Shown: positions 7,338-14,435 of the stretch, piece after piece
Position numbering within the stretch: the first letter of the stretch is position 1
Layout: the number at the start of each line of letters is the position of its first letter
Assembly: GCA_036568605.1 (NCBI GenBank)
Contig: DATCSE010000202.1
Span: 1 to 21,707, forward strand
Length of the DNA stretch: 21,707 nt
Origin: DATCSE01 sp036568605
Lineage (GTDB): Bacteria > Pseudomonadota > Gammaproteobacteria > Burkholderiales > Burkholderiaceae_C
Direction of reading: 5' to 3'
Notes under the pieces: model-generated
Seen by the model: the letters and a program-made list of their open reading frames with translations, nothing else
Told to the model about the DNA's origin: nothing
The model's database searches: none
Translations under genes and position numbers: made by a program

Positions 7338-8540
7338 ATGATGGAACACCCGCCGCACCTGGACTGGCCGTTCTTCGAGGACAAGCACCGGCTGCTCGCC
7401 GCACAGCTCGAGATGTGGGCCACGAAGCACGTGCCGGTGCCGCGCCCGCGCGACGTCGACAGCCAGTGCCGCCAGCTCGTGCATTCGCTGGGTGCGGCCG
7501 GCTGGCTGCGCCACGCGGTCGCCGGCGGCGAATACGGCGGCGTCGAGGAGACCATCGACAGCCGCTCGATCTGCCTGATCCGCGAGACGCTGGCGCGCCA
7601 CTCGGGCCTCGCGGACTTCGCGTTCGCGATGCAGGGCCTGGGCTCCGGCGCGATCAGCCTGGCCGGCACGCCGGCGCAGAAGTCGCGCTACCTGACCGCG
7701 GTGGCGCGCGGCGAGGCGATCGCAGCGTTCGCGCTGTCCGAGCCGGATGCCGGGTCGGATGCCGCGTCGCTGAGCTGCACCGCGCACGTCAGCGGCGACG
7801 AGGTGATCCTGAACGGCGCGAAGACCTGGATCTCGAACGGCGGCATCGCCGACTTCTACATCGTGTTCGCGCGCAGCGACGAGCCGATGGCGTCTTCGGG
7901 CGACGAGGCCAAGACGCCGCGCGGCGCGCGCGGCATCTCGGCGTTCGTCGTCGAGACCGGCACGCCGGGTTTCGAGATCGCCGAGCGCATCGACGTGATC
8001 GCGCCGCATCCGCTCGCGCGGCTGCGCTTCGTCAACTGCCGGATTCCGTTGACCCAGCGCATCGGCGAACCGGGCGAGGGCTTCAAGGTCGCGATGCGCA
8101 CGCTGGACGTGTTCCGCACCTCGGTGGCCGCGGCCGCGCTGGGCATGGGCCGCCGCGCGCTCGACGAGGCGCTGCAGCGCGCCGGCACGCGCAAGATGTT
8201 CGGCAAGACGCTGGGCGACTTCCAGCTCACGCAGGCCAAGCTCGCGCAGATGGCGATGACGATCGACAGCTCGGCGCTGCTGACCTACCGCGCCGCCTGG
8301 AAGCGCGACACCGGCGGCAACACGACGATGGAAGCGGCGATGGCCAAGCTCGCCGCGACCGAAGGTGCGCAGCAGGTGATCGATGCGTCGGTGCAGATGT
8401 GGGGCGGACTGGGCGTGGTCAGCGAGCAGCCCGTCGAGCGGCTGTACCGCGAGATTCGCGCGCTGCGCATCTACGAAGGCGCGAGCGAGGTGCAGCAGCT
8501 GATCATCGCGCGCGAGCTGGTCAAGGAGATGAACACGTGA
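7338..8540 (+). CDS. Acyl-CoA dehydrogenase of the 2-aminobenzoate pathway
   Basis: This 400-residue FAD enzyme is of normal acyl-CoA dehydrogenase length. Diagnostic motifs are AFALSEPDAGSD (130-141), WISNGG (164-169), MWGGLGV (354-360) and RIYEGASEVQQ (377-387). Glu380 of the YEG motif is the probable catalytic base. It should introduce a 2,3-double bond into an acyl- or cyclohexanecarboxyl-CoA intermediate and pass electrons to ETF. In this operon the plausible substrate is the reduced ring product of 2-aminobenzoyl-CoA. Two adjacent ATG codons (7338 and 7341) can serve as start; GGGGAG lies 5-8 nt upstream. The next gene begins at a GTG overlapping this stop codon. Confidence 0.92.
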   Translation: MMEHPPHLDWPFFEDKHRLLAAQLEMWATKHVPVPRPRDVDSQCRQLVHSLGAAGWLRHAVAGGEYGGVEETIDSRSICLIRETLARHSGLADFAFAMQGLGSGAISLAGTPAQKSRYLTAVARGEAIAAFALSEPDAGSDAASLSCTAHVSGDEVILNGAKTWISNGGIADFYIVFARSDEPMASSGDEAKTPRGARGISAFVVETGTPGFEIAERIDVIAPHPLARLRFVNCRIPLTQRIGEPGEGFKVAMRTLDVFRTSVAAAALGMGRRALDEALQRAGTRKMFGKTLGDFQLTQAKLAQMAMTIDSSALLTYRAAWKRDTGGNTTMEAAMAKLAATEGAQQVIDASVQMWGGLGVVSEQPVERLYREIRALRIYEGASEVQQLIIARELVKEMNT

Positions 8541-8944
8541 GTGCCGCCGCCGAGATCCTGCAACCGGCCCATTGGGCGCGGCCGCGCGGTTATGCGAACG
8601 GCGTCGCGGTCGGCCGCGGCCGGCAGGTGTTCATCGCCGGGATGATCGGCTGGGACGCCGACGGCGTGTTCCACAGCGACGACTTCGCCGCGCAGGCGCG
8701 CCAGGCGCTGGCCAACATCGTCGAGGTGCTGCGCGAGGCCGGCGGCCGGCCCGAGCACATCGTCCGCATGACCTGGTACGTGACCGACAAGCGCGAGTAC
8801 CTCGCCGCGGGCCGCGAGGTCGGGCGCGCGTTCCGTGAGCTGATCGGCCACTACGGCGCGGCGATGACCGCGGTGCAGGTCAGCGCGCTGATCGAGGACC
8901 GCGCGAAGGTCGAGATCGAAGCGACCGCGGTGATTCCGGAGTAG
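8537..8944 (+). CDS. RidA/YjgF-family protein lacking the catalytic arginine
   Basis: This 135-residue protein has the YjgF/YER057c/UK114 chorismate-mutase-like fold, recognisable from VFIAGMIGWD (31-40), the helix QARQALANIVEVLREAGG, VRMTWYVTD (76-84) and the C-terminal strand KVEIEATAV. The start is a GTG at 8537 that overlaps the acyl-CoA dehydrogenase stop (GTGA), with AAGGAG 8 nt before it. RidA proteins hydrolyse reactive enamine/imine intermediates. In 2-aminobenzoate degradation such a protein could release ammonia from an amino-cyclohexene intermediate; that is inferred from pathway context. In my alignment with E. coli RidA, catalytic Arg105 corresponds to Thr111 here. The protein therefore falls outside the canonical imine-deaminase group and may have another chemistry or a binding role. 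Confidence 0.88.
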   Translation: MSAAAEILQPAHWARPRGYANGVAVGRGRQVFIAGMIGWDADGVFHSDDFAAQARQALANIVEVLREAGGRPEHIVRMTWYVTDKREYLAAGREVGRAFRELIGHYGAAMTAVQVSALIEDRAKVEIEATAVIPE

Positions 8945-8960
8945 CAAGGCAGTGGCAGTC

Positions 8961-10616
8961 ATGGCAGCAGCGACGATGAACCCCGCCAGCGCGCATGTCG
9001 ATCGTTTCGCCGCCGAGCGATTGCCGCCGCCCGAGCAGTGGCCCGAGTTCTTGTTCGAGCTCCCGGAGCTGCAGTTCCCGCAGCGCCTGAACTGTGCGAC
9101 CGAGCTGCTCGATGCGCATGTCGCCGCGGGTCGCGGCGATCGCCCGTGCGTCTCGGCGCCGAACGGCCCGGCGTGGACCTATGCCGAGCTGCAACGCCAG
9201 GCCAACCGCATCGCCAACGTGCTGGTGCACGAGTTCGGCGTCGTGCCGGGCAACCGTGTGCTGCTGCGCAGCGCGAACAAGCCGATGCTGGTCGCATCCT
9301 GGTTCGCGGTGATGAAGGTCGGCGCGATCGCGGTCGCGACGATGCCGCTGCTGCGGGCGAAGGAGCTGGTGCAGATCATCGGCAAGGCGCAGATCGGCCA
9401 TGCGCTGTGCGACCACACGCTGGCGCACGAGCTCGAGCTGGCCGCGGCGCAGACCGGTGGCGTGCTGGCGCAGCGCTGCGTGTTCGGCGACGCGGCGGCA
9501 CCCGAGGGCCTGGAGGCCCGCATGGCGCGTCAGCCCGATACCTTCGCCAATGTCGACACCGCGGCCGAGGACACCTGCCTGCTCGCGTTCACGTCCGGCA
9601 CCACCGGCCAGCCGAAGGCGACGATGCACTTCCACCGCGACGTGATGGCCGCCTGCATGTGCTTCCCGCGACATGTGCTGCGCGCGACGGCCGACGACAT
9701 CTTCATCGGCAGCCCGCCGCTCGCGTTCACGTTCGGGCTGGGCGGCCTGACGCTGTTCCCGATGAGCGTCGGCGCATCCACCGTGCTGCTCGAGAAGGCC
9801 GGTCCGCCCGAGCTCGTGGCGGCGACCAAGGCCTGCGGCGCGACCGTGATGTTCACTGCGCCGACCTCGTACCGGGCGATGGCCGACGCGGCGCGCGAGC
9901 AGCGCATCTCGGCGCCGCTGGGCGGCACGCTGCGCAAATGCGTGTCGGCCGGCGAGGCGCTGCCCGCCGCGACCCGCACGCTGTGGCGCGACGCCACCGG
10001 CATCGAGCTGATCGACGGCATAGGCGCGACCGAGATGCTGCACATCTTCATCGCGGCCGACGAGGCGCATGCGCGCGCCGGTGCGACCGGCCTGGCGGTG
10101 CCTGGCTACCAGGCCTGCGTGATGGACGAGCAGGGCCGGCCGCTGCCGCCGGGGCAGGTCGGCAAGCTCGCGGTCAAGGGCCCGACCGGCTGCCGCTACC
10201 TCGACGACCCGCGCCAGCTGCAGTACGTGCGCGACGGCTGGAACTACACCGGCGACGCCTACCTCGTCGATGCCGACGGTTACTTCGTCTACCAGTCGCG
10301 CACCGACGACATGATCGTCTCGGCTGGCTACAACATCGCGGCGCCCGAGGTCGAGCAGGCGCTGCTGCAGCATGCCGCGGTGGCCGAGTGCGCGGTGATC
10401 GGCGCGGCGGACGCGGAGCGCGGCCAGATCGTCAAGGCCTACGTGGTGCTGCGCGAGCATGGCGCCGCCGGCGAGGCGCTGGTGCGCGAGCTGCAGGATT
10501 TCGTCAAGGCGACGATCGCGCCGTACAAGTACCCGCGCGCGATCGAGTTCCGCGACGCGCTGCCGCGCACCGAGACCGGCAAGCTGCAGCGCTTCAGGCT
10601 GCGCGAAGGCGGCTAG
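8961..10616 (+). CDS. abmG: 2-aminobenzoate-CoA ligase (benzoate-CoA ligase family)
   Basis: This 551-residue adenylate-forming enzyme activates the aromatic acid with ATP and CoA, the first step of the pathway. Visible motifs are the P-loop FTSGTTGQPKA (210-220), the GATE motif (355-358), YTGD (429-432), RTDDMIVSAGYNI (447-459), and the C-terminal catalytic lysine in TETGKLQR (Lys541). The overall pattern is that of the benzoate/2-aminobenzoate-CoA ligase group. The anthranilate assignment rests on the neighbouring fused monooxygenase/reductase, and benzoate or another aminobenzoate remains possible. A GTG three codons upstream (8952) is an alternative start; I prefer the ATG at 8961 because AAGG lies too close to the GTG. 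It begins 16 bp after the RidA-like gene and so is in the same transcription unit. Confidence 0.9.
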   Translation: MAAATMNPASAHVDRFAAERLPPPEQWPEFLFELPELQFPQRLNCATELLDAHVAAGRGDRPCVSAPNGPAWTYAELQRQANRIANVLVHEFGVVPGNRVLLRSANKPMLVASWFAVMKVGAIAVATMPLLRAKELVQIIGKAQIGHALCDHTLAHELELAAAQTGGVLAQRCVFGDAAAPEGLEARMARQPDTFANVDTAAEDTCLLAFTSGTTGQPKATMHFHRDVMAACMCFPRHVLRATADDIFIGSPPLAFTFGLGGLTLFPMSVGASTVLLEKAGPPELVAATKACGATVMFTAPTSYRAMADAAREQRISAPLGGTLRKCVSAGEALPAATRTLWRDATGIELIDGIGATEMLHIFIAADEAHARAGATGLAVPGYQACVMDEQGRPLPPGQVGKLAVKGPTGCRYLDDPRQLQYVRDGWNYTGDAYLVDADGYFVYQSRTDDMIVSAGYNIAAPEVEQALLQHAAVAECAVIGAADAERGQIVKAYVVLREHGAAGEALVRELQDFVKATIAPYKYPRAIEFRDALPRTETGKLQRFRLREGG

Positions 10617-10638
10617 TTCGAGCCGAGGCGTGGCGCGC

Positions 10639-11913
10639 ATGCTGTCGGACCTGCCCCGCCGCCGGCTGGCCGGCGCTCGCATGCTGGTGGTCGAGGACAA
10701 CGTCATCAACCAGGACCTCGCGGTCGAGCTGCTGACTGATGCCGGCATGGTCGTCACCGTCGCCGGCGACGGCCGCGAGGCGCTGGCGCTGCTGGAGCGC
10801 CAGGAGTTCGACGGCGTGCTGATGGACTGCCAGATGCCGGTGCTCGACGGCTACGAGACGACCCGGGCGATCCGCGCGCAGCCGCATCTGCGCCACCTGC
10901 CGGTGATCGCGCTGACAACCAACGTGATGGCCGGCGATCGCGAACGTGCGTTCGCCTCGGGCATGAACGATCATGTTCCCAAGCCCATCGATGTGGACCG
11001 CTTGTTCGAGGCGATCGCGCGCTGGGTGCGTGCGCCTGCCACCGCGCAGGCGGCCGCGCGGTCAGATCCGGGAAGCGATGCCGGGGCGCCGGGCTACGCC
11101 GGCGATCCGATCGCGCCGACGGCGGACGACGAGCTGCGCCCGCGCTACGAACGGCTCGCCGGGGCACGCCTGCTGCTGGCCGAGGACAACACGATCAACC
11201 AGGAGCTGATCGTCGAGCTGCTCGGCGATGCCGGCGTCGAGGTTGTCGTCGCGGTCGACGGCACCGAGGCGCTGGCGCGCCTCGCGCACGAACGCTTCGA
11301 CGGCGTGCTGATGGACTGCCAGATGCCCGGCCTGGACGGCTACGAGGCGGCGCGCCGCCTCCGCGCGATGCCGTCGTGCCGCGAGCTGCCCATCATCGCG
11401 ATGACCGCGAGCGCGACCGCCGGCGACCGCGAGAAGGCACTGGCCGCCGGCATGAACGACCACATCGCGAAGCCGTTCGATGTGCCGACGATGTTCGAGA
11501 CGATCGCGCGCTGGGTCCGGCCGGCCGCGCCGGCGACGACGCCCGCCGCGCTGAAGACGCCGTCGTCGCCGGACGCGCTGCCGGGCCTCGATGCGGGCCT
11601 GGGCCGCGCGAACGCCGGCGGCAGCGACAAGCTGTACCGGCGGCTGCTCGTGAAGTTCCGCGGAGGCCAGGCGAATTTTGCCGCGCAGTTCCGCGATGCA
11701 CGCGATCGCGGCGATGCGGCGGCGACGGTGCGTATCGTGCACGGCCTGTGCGCGATGTCGGCCAACCTCGGCGCTGTCGAGGTGGAGCGCGCGGCGCAGG
11801 CGCTCGAGGAGGCCTGCACGCGCGACGCCGATGCGGCCACCGTGGCCCGTTTGCTCGACGAAGTCCAGGCCCGTCTGCGGCCGTTGATCGCCGGACTGCA
11901 AGCGCTCGAGTAA
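10639..11913 (+). CDS. Orphan double-receiver plus HPt phosphorelay protein
   Basis: This 424-residue soluble signalling protein has the order REC-REC-HPt. REC1 spans about 14-131: acidic pair ED at 19-20, phosphoacceptor Asp63 in LMDCQMP, conserved Lys115 in PKP. REC2 spans about 176-294: ED at 182-183, Asp226 in LMDCQMP, Lys278 in AKP. The two receivers are very similar and look like an internal duplication. The C-terminal HPt domain (about 315-420) has a probable phosphohistidine His368 in VHGLCAMSANLGA, where the usual Lys-Gly after the histidine is replaced by Cys-Ala. No kinase, DNA-binding or enzymatic output domain is present, and no histidine kinase gene is in the window. It starts 22 bp after the ligase gene, with GAGG 10 nt before the ATG, so it may be co-transcribed with catabolism. 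The same ORF could start earlier, but that would overlap the ligase. Confidence 0.9.
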   Translation: MLSDLPRRRLAGARMLVVEDNVINQDLAVELLTDAGMVVTVAGDGREALALLERQEFDGVLMDCQMPVLDGYETTRAIRAQPHLRHLPVIALTTNVMAGDRERAFASGMNDHVPKPIDVDRLFEAIARWVRAPATAQAAARSDPGSDAGAPGYAGDPIAPTADDELRPRYERLAGARLLLAEDNTINQELIVELLGDAGVEVVVAVDGTEALARLAHERFDGVLMDCQMPGLDGYEAARRLRAMPSCRELPIIAMTASATAGDREKALAAGMNDHIAKPFDVPTMFETIARWVRPAAPATTPAALKTPSSPDALPGLDAGLGRANAGGSDKLYRRLLVKFRGGQANFAAQFRDARDRGDAAATVRIVHGLCAMSANLGAVEVERAAQALEEACTRDADAATVARLLDEVQARLRPLIAGLQALE

Positions 11914-11932
11914 GCGTTCGTATGGTTCGTAG

Positions 11933-11953
11933 CAGCGCGCGTGGTGCGCGCTG
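11933..11953 (+). terminator. GC hairpin after the phosphorelay gene
   Basis: A perfect 8-bp stem (CAGCGCGC and GCGCGCTG) with a 5-nt loop begins 20 bp after the stop codon at 11911-11913. It could end the anthranilate/phosphorelay transcript. There is no U-tract after it, so intrinsic termination is uncertain. The rest of 11914-12028 shows nothing recognisable. Confidence 0.4.
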
Positions 11954-12028
11954 GTCGTAGGCCCAGTCCGACAGTGGAATCGGTGCGCGACGACTGCGCC
12001 TGTCATGCGGGGTTTTTAGCATGGCAGC

Positions 12029-12421
12029 ATGAACCTGAATCCGACTGCGATGGACACGATCAACAAAACGGCACCGCGCCCGACCCGAACGCAACAACAC
12101 GATCTCGACCACGATCTCGATACCCCACCCACTCCTTCGATCTCCGCGCCCGACACCCACTCCGCCGGCGGCCCGTCTTCCGATCATCGCGCCCGCTATC
12201 TGGTGCTGTACGGCGCCGCGGAAGCGCCGCGCGCCGCGCTGTTCGACATCCACGAGCGCCTGTTGGCCGAGATGGTCGACGCCGACGACGACTACATGGT
12301 CGACAACCTCGTGCGCGCCAGCACGGCGTGCGCGCCGCCCCGGCCCGCGATGCTCGACGCGATCGAAGCCGTCGACCGCGATGCCGACCTCGCGGGCGCG
12401 CGCTGCTTCCATCTGGGATGA
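12029..12421 (+). CDS. Hypothetical 130-residue protein
   Basis: I do not recognise this protein. Residues 1-52 are low-complexity and rich in Asp, Thr, Pro and His. Residues 55-130 look like a real folded segment, with RARYLVLYGAAEAPRAALFDIHERLLAEMVDADDDYMVDNLVRAS and strong GC at third codon positions. No good ribosome-binding site precedes 12029; the ATG at 12050 is equally possible. The stop lies 40 bp before the preferred start of the polymerase-domain gene, so the two may be co-transcribed. No signal peptide or membrane segment is visible. It may be a genuine small cytoplasmic protein or have a mis-called N-terminus. Confidence 0.5.
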   Translation: MNLNPTAMDTINKTAPRPTRTQQHDLDHDLDTPPTPSISAPDTHSAGGPSSDHRARYLVLYGAAEAPRAALFDIHERLLAEMVDADDDYMVDNLVRASTACAPPRPAMLDAIEAVDRDADLAGARCFHLG

Positions 12422-12461
12422 CTTGGCGGGCAGGCGAGGCCATGCCAACGAGGCTGTTCCG

Positions 12462-13397
12462 ATGCTGCATCGCCGAACCCCGCCGCCGCGGCCACGTCCG
12501 CTTTCGATTCCGTCCTTCATCACGCATCCGCAGCGGGTGATCGACCCGCTCAGCGGCGTCACCAAGGGCGAGCTGGCCGCCTACTACGAAGGCGTCGCGC
12601 CATTGCTGCTGCAGCATCTGCGCTCCCGTCCGGTTGCGCTGCTGCGTGCGCCGGCCGGCGTGGGAGGTCCGTTCTTCTTCCAGAAGCACGCCGATCCCGG
12701 CGAGCTGCCCGGCGTCGAGCTGCTCGATCGTGGGCTGGACCCGGCGCACGAGCCGCATCTCGGGATCGCCTCGCGGCGCGGCGTGCTGTCGGCCGCGCAG
12801 ATGAACGTGGTCGAGTTCCACACCTGGGGCGCGACGACGCGCGCGATCGACCGGCCGGACCGCATCATCTTCGATCTGGATCCGGGAGCCGGTGTCGAAT
12901 GGCCGGCGCTGCGCGATGCGGCCCGGACCCTGCGCGCGCTGCTCGACGAGATCGGTCTCGTGACCTTCGTGAAGACCAGCGGCGGCAAGGGCCTGCATGT
13001 GCTGGTGCCGCTGACGCCCCGGCAGGGGTGGGACGCGGTGCGCGGCTTCGCCCACGCGGTGGTGGACGAGCTGGCGCGGCGCTATCCCGAGCGCTTCGTC
13101 GCGAAGAGCGGCGAGCGCAACCGGATCGGCCGGATCTTCATCGATTACCTGCGCAACGGCTTCGCGGCGACGACCGTCGCGGCCTGGTCGGCGCGCGCGC
13201 GGCCCGGCCTCGGGGTCTCGGTGCCGATGGCCTGGGATGAGCTCGACAGCATCGGCGCGGCCGACCACTGGACCGTGCGCACGGTCGCCCAGCGCCTGGC
13301 CGTCGGCGATGCGCCATGGGCCGACTACCGCCATGCCCGCCAAGGCTTGACGGCCGCGATGAAACGGATCGGCTTCGATCCGAAGGAGGCAGCATGA
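12462..13397 (+). CDS. Stand-alone LigD-type polymerase/primase domain protein
   Basis: This 311-residue protein corresponds to the polymerase (primase-like) domain of bacterial NHEJ LigD. Motifs in order: ITHPQRVIDP at 20-29, FFFQKHADPGE at 71-81, VEFHTWGA at 117-124, the metal-binding FDLDPG (Asp138, Asp140), SGGKGLHV at 173-180, and FIDYLRNGFAATTVA with the third probable catalytic acid Asp228. In LigD this domain fills in or adds (ribo)nucleotides at broken ends. No ATP-dependent ligase or phosphoesterase domain and no ku gene is present here, so it acts alone or with partners encoded elsewhere. The frame is open from 12381, overlapping the previous gene. I prefer the ATG at 12462, which has GAGG 8 nt upstream. 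A basic Pro/Arg-rich N-terminus resembles a leftover linker. Its stop overlaps the next gene (ATGA). Confidence 0.9.
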   Translation: MLHRRTPPPRPRPLSIPSFITHPQRVIDPLSGVTKGELAAYYEGVAPLLLQHLRSRPVALLRAPAGVGGPFFFQKHADPGELPGVELLDRGLDPAHEPHLGIASRRGVLSAAQMNVVEFHTWGATTRAIDRPDRIIFDLDPGAGVEWPALRDAARTLRALLDEIGLVTFVKTSGGKGLHVLVPLTPRQGWDAVRGFAHAVVDELARRYPERFVAKSGERNRIGRIFIDYLRNGFAATTVAAWSARARPGLGVSVPMAWDELDSIGAADHWTVRTVAQRLAVGDAPWADYRHARQGLTAAMKRIGFDPKEAA

Positions 13398-13630
13398 AGC
13401 TAAGCGAGGGGCATCCAGCGTTTCCGCCAGGCGGCCGAATGCATGGCAACCGCTTGTGGCTGCGCGCGTGGCTGCACGACCCGACACCGAACAGGCCGCC
13501 GCCGAGCAAGCCGGTGCCCATCCCGCCGCTGCCCGGCGAGCCGCCGACGCCGGTGCACGATCCGCTCAAGCCCGAGCACCCGGACCCGGTGCGCGAGCCG
13601 CCGACGCATCGGCCGCCGAAGTCTCACTGA
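13394..13630 (+). CDS. Small proline-rich protein coupled to the polymerase gene
   Basis: This is a 78-residue protein, about one third proline in its second half, with runs such as PNRPPPSKPVPIPPLPGEPP and repeated P-x-P elements. It has no membrane segment, signal peptide or recognised domain. Translation is well supported: the ATG overlaps the polymerase-domain stop codon by the ATGA arrangement, and a full AAGGAGG lies just upstream. The basic and tryptophan-containing N-terminus (NRLWLRAWLHD) could be an amphipathic contact segment. An extended polyproline protein coupled to a repair polymerase could be an adaptor or tether; that is speculation. Function is unknown. Confidence 0.65.
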   Translation: MKLSEGHPAFPPGGRMHGNRLWLRAWLHDPTPNRPPPSKPVPIPPLPGEPPTPVHDPLKPEHPDPVREPPTHRPPKSH

Positions 13631-13646
13631 CCGAAAGGAGTCCGAC

Positions 13647-13973
13647 ATGCCTCGCAACGCATGGAGCGCGAAACGCGAACGCCAGTACCAGCACATCAAG
13701 GAAGGCCTGCGCGAACACGGCCGCAGCGAAGAGCTGGCCGAGGAGATTGCGGCCCGCACCGTCAACAAGGAGCGGGCACGCCACGGCGAGGCCCGCGAGG
13801 CGAGCCCGAGCTCGCTGAACGACATGTCCTCGGGCCGCCGCGGCGGCCTGCGCTCGCACGAAGGCCCCGGCGGGCGGACGGTGGCGCAGCTGCGCAACGA
13901 AGCTCGGGAGCGCGGGATCAAGGGCCGTTCGGGGATGAACAAGGCGCAGCTGGAGCGGGCGCTGAATCGGTGA
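13647..13973 (+). CDS. Small basic Rho_N/SAP-like protein (plasmid-stabilisation-type annotation)
   Basis: This 108-residue basic protein belongs to a widespread small family. The N-terminal part, KRERQYQHIKEGLREHGRSE at 9-28 and then AEEIAARTVNKERARHGEA, is a charged helical pair. A central SSGRRGGLRSHEGPGGRT segment is followed by a C-terminal Rho-N/SAP-like helical hairpin at 78-106, with TVAQLRNEARERGIKGRSGMNKAQLERAL split over two helices. Rho-N/SAP-type modules bind nucleic acid. Members are often annotated as plasmid stabilisation or Rho termination factor-like, without demonstrated function. AAGGAG precedes the ATG at good distance. Its position behind a LigD-type polymerase fits a DNA-associated role, which is inferred only. 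Confidence 0.82.
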   Translation: MPRNAWSAKRERQYQHIKEGLREHGRSEELAEEIAARTVNKERARHGEAREASPSSLNDMSSGRRGGLRSHEGPGGRTVAQLRNEARERGIKGRSGMNKAQLERALNR

Positions 13974-13987
13974 GCACCGAGCACACA

Positions 13988-14061
13988 CCCGTTCGGGCTG
14001 AGCCTGTCGAAGCCCTGCCCCGCGCCGGCACCAGCGCTTCCACAGGCTCAGCGCGAACGGG
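13988..14061. repeat. 74-bp palindromic repeat, copy A
   Basis: The element begins CCCGTTCGGGCTGAGCCTG and ends with its near reverse complement (CAGGCTCAGCGCGAACGGG). The inner part is CCTGCCCCGCGCCGGCACC. It can fold into a long stem and starts 14 bp after the stop of the Rho_N-like gene, so it may also act as a 3'-end structure. Copy B at 14276 has the same length with the inner part inverted. Confidence 0.85.
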
Positions 14062-14070
14062 ATAGGGCAC

Positions 14071-14233
14071 GCCTCAGCCCGAACGGGTGTGTGTGCCTCA
14101 GCTCAAACGGGTGTGTGCCTCAGCTCAAACGGGTGTGTGCCTCAGCTCGAACGGGTGTGTGCCTCAGCTCGAACGGGCGTGTGCCTCAGCTCGAACGGGC
14201 GTGTGAGATGCCTCAGCCCGAAGGGGCCGGTGT
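14071..14233. repeat. Tandem array of seven ~22-bp units
   Basis: Seven head-to-tail units begin at 14071, 14095, 14117, 14139, 14161, 14183 and 14210. The core is GCCTCAGCTCGAACGGG followed by TGTGT; units two to five are exactly 22 bp, while the first, sixth and seventh are 24-27 bp. The core matches the outer arm of the flanking palindromic elements (CTCAGCCCGAACGGG), so the array probably grew from a fragment of that repeat by slippage. There are no unique spacers, so it is not a CRISPR array. Short reading frames through it are frame-shifting artefacts. Confidence 0.9.
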
Positions 14234-14275
14234 GCCTTGGCGCGACTGTGAAGTCCGAACGGTTGAGTGCCCCAT

Positions 14276-14349
14276 CCCGTTCGCGCTGAGCCTGTCGAAG
14301 CGCTGGTGCCGGCGCGTGACAGGGCTTCGACAGGCTCGGCCCGAACGGG
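14276..14349. repeat. 74-bp palindromic repeat, copy B (inverted relative to A)
   Basis: It has the same outer arms as copy A (CCCGTTCGCGCTGAGCCTG and CAGGCTCGGCCCGAACGGG), but its inner segment, GCGCTGGTGCCGGCGCG, is the reverse complement of copy A's. A degenerate fragment of the same element lies at about 14374-14390. The element sits about 90 bp before the paa promoter. Confidence 0.85.
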
Positions 14350-14435
14350 GTGTGCTGATGCGTCCCTGTTTGGCCCGAACTGTCGAAGGGCGGCGCGCAC
14401 CACCGAAACAACGGGTAAACCCCAGCGCATCCCGC

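Noticed and set aside
12381..12461. Earlier start of the polymerase-domain gene
   Set aside because: It would overlap the preceding ORF by 41 bases and lacks a ribosome-binding site, whereas the ATG at 12462 has GAGG at good spacing.
14071..14233. Possible CRISPR array or short cysteine-rich peptide gene
   Set aside because: The units are contiguous without unique spacers, and the 22-bp period shifts frame each unit, so it is neither a CRISPR array nor a coding sequence.
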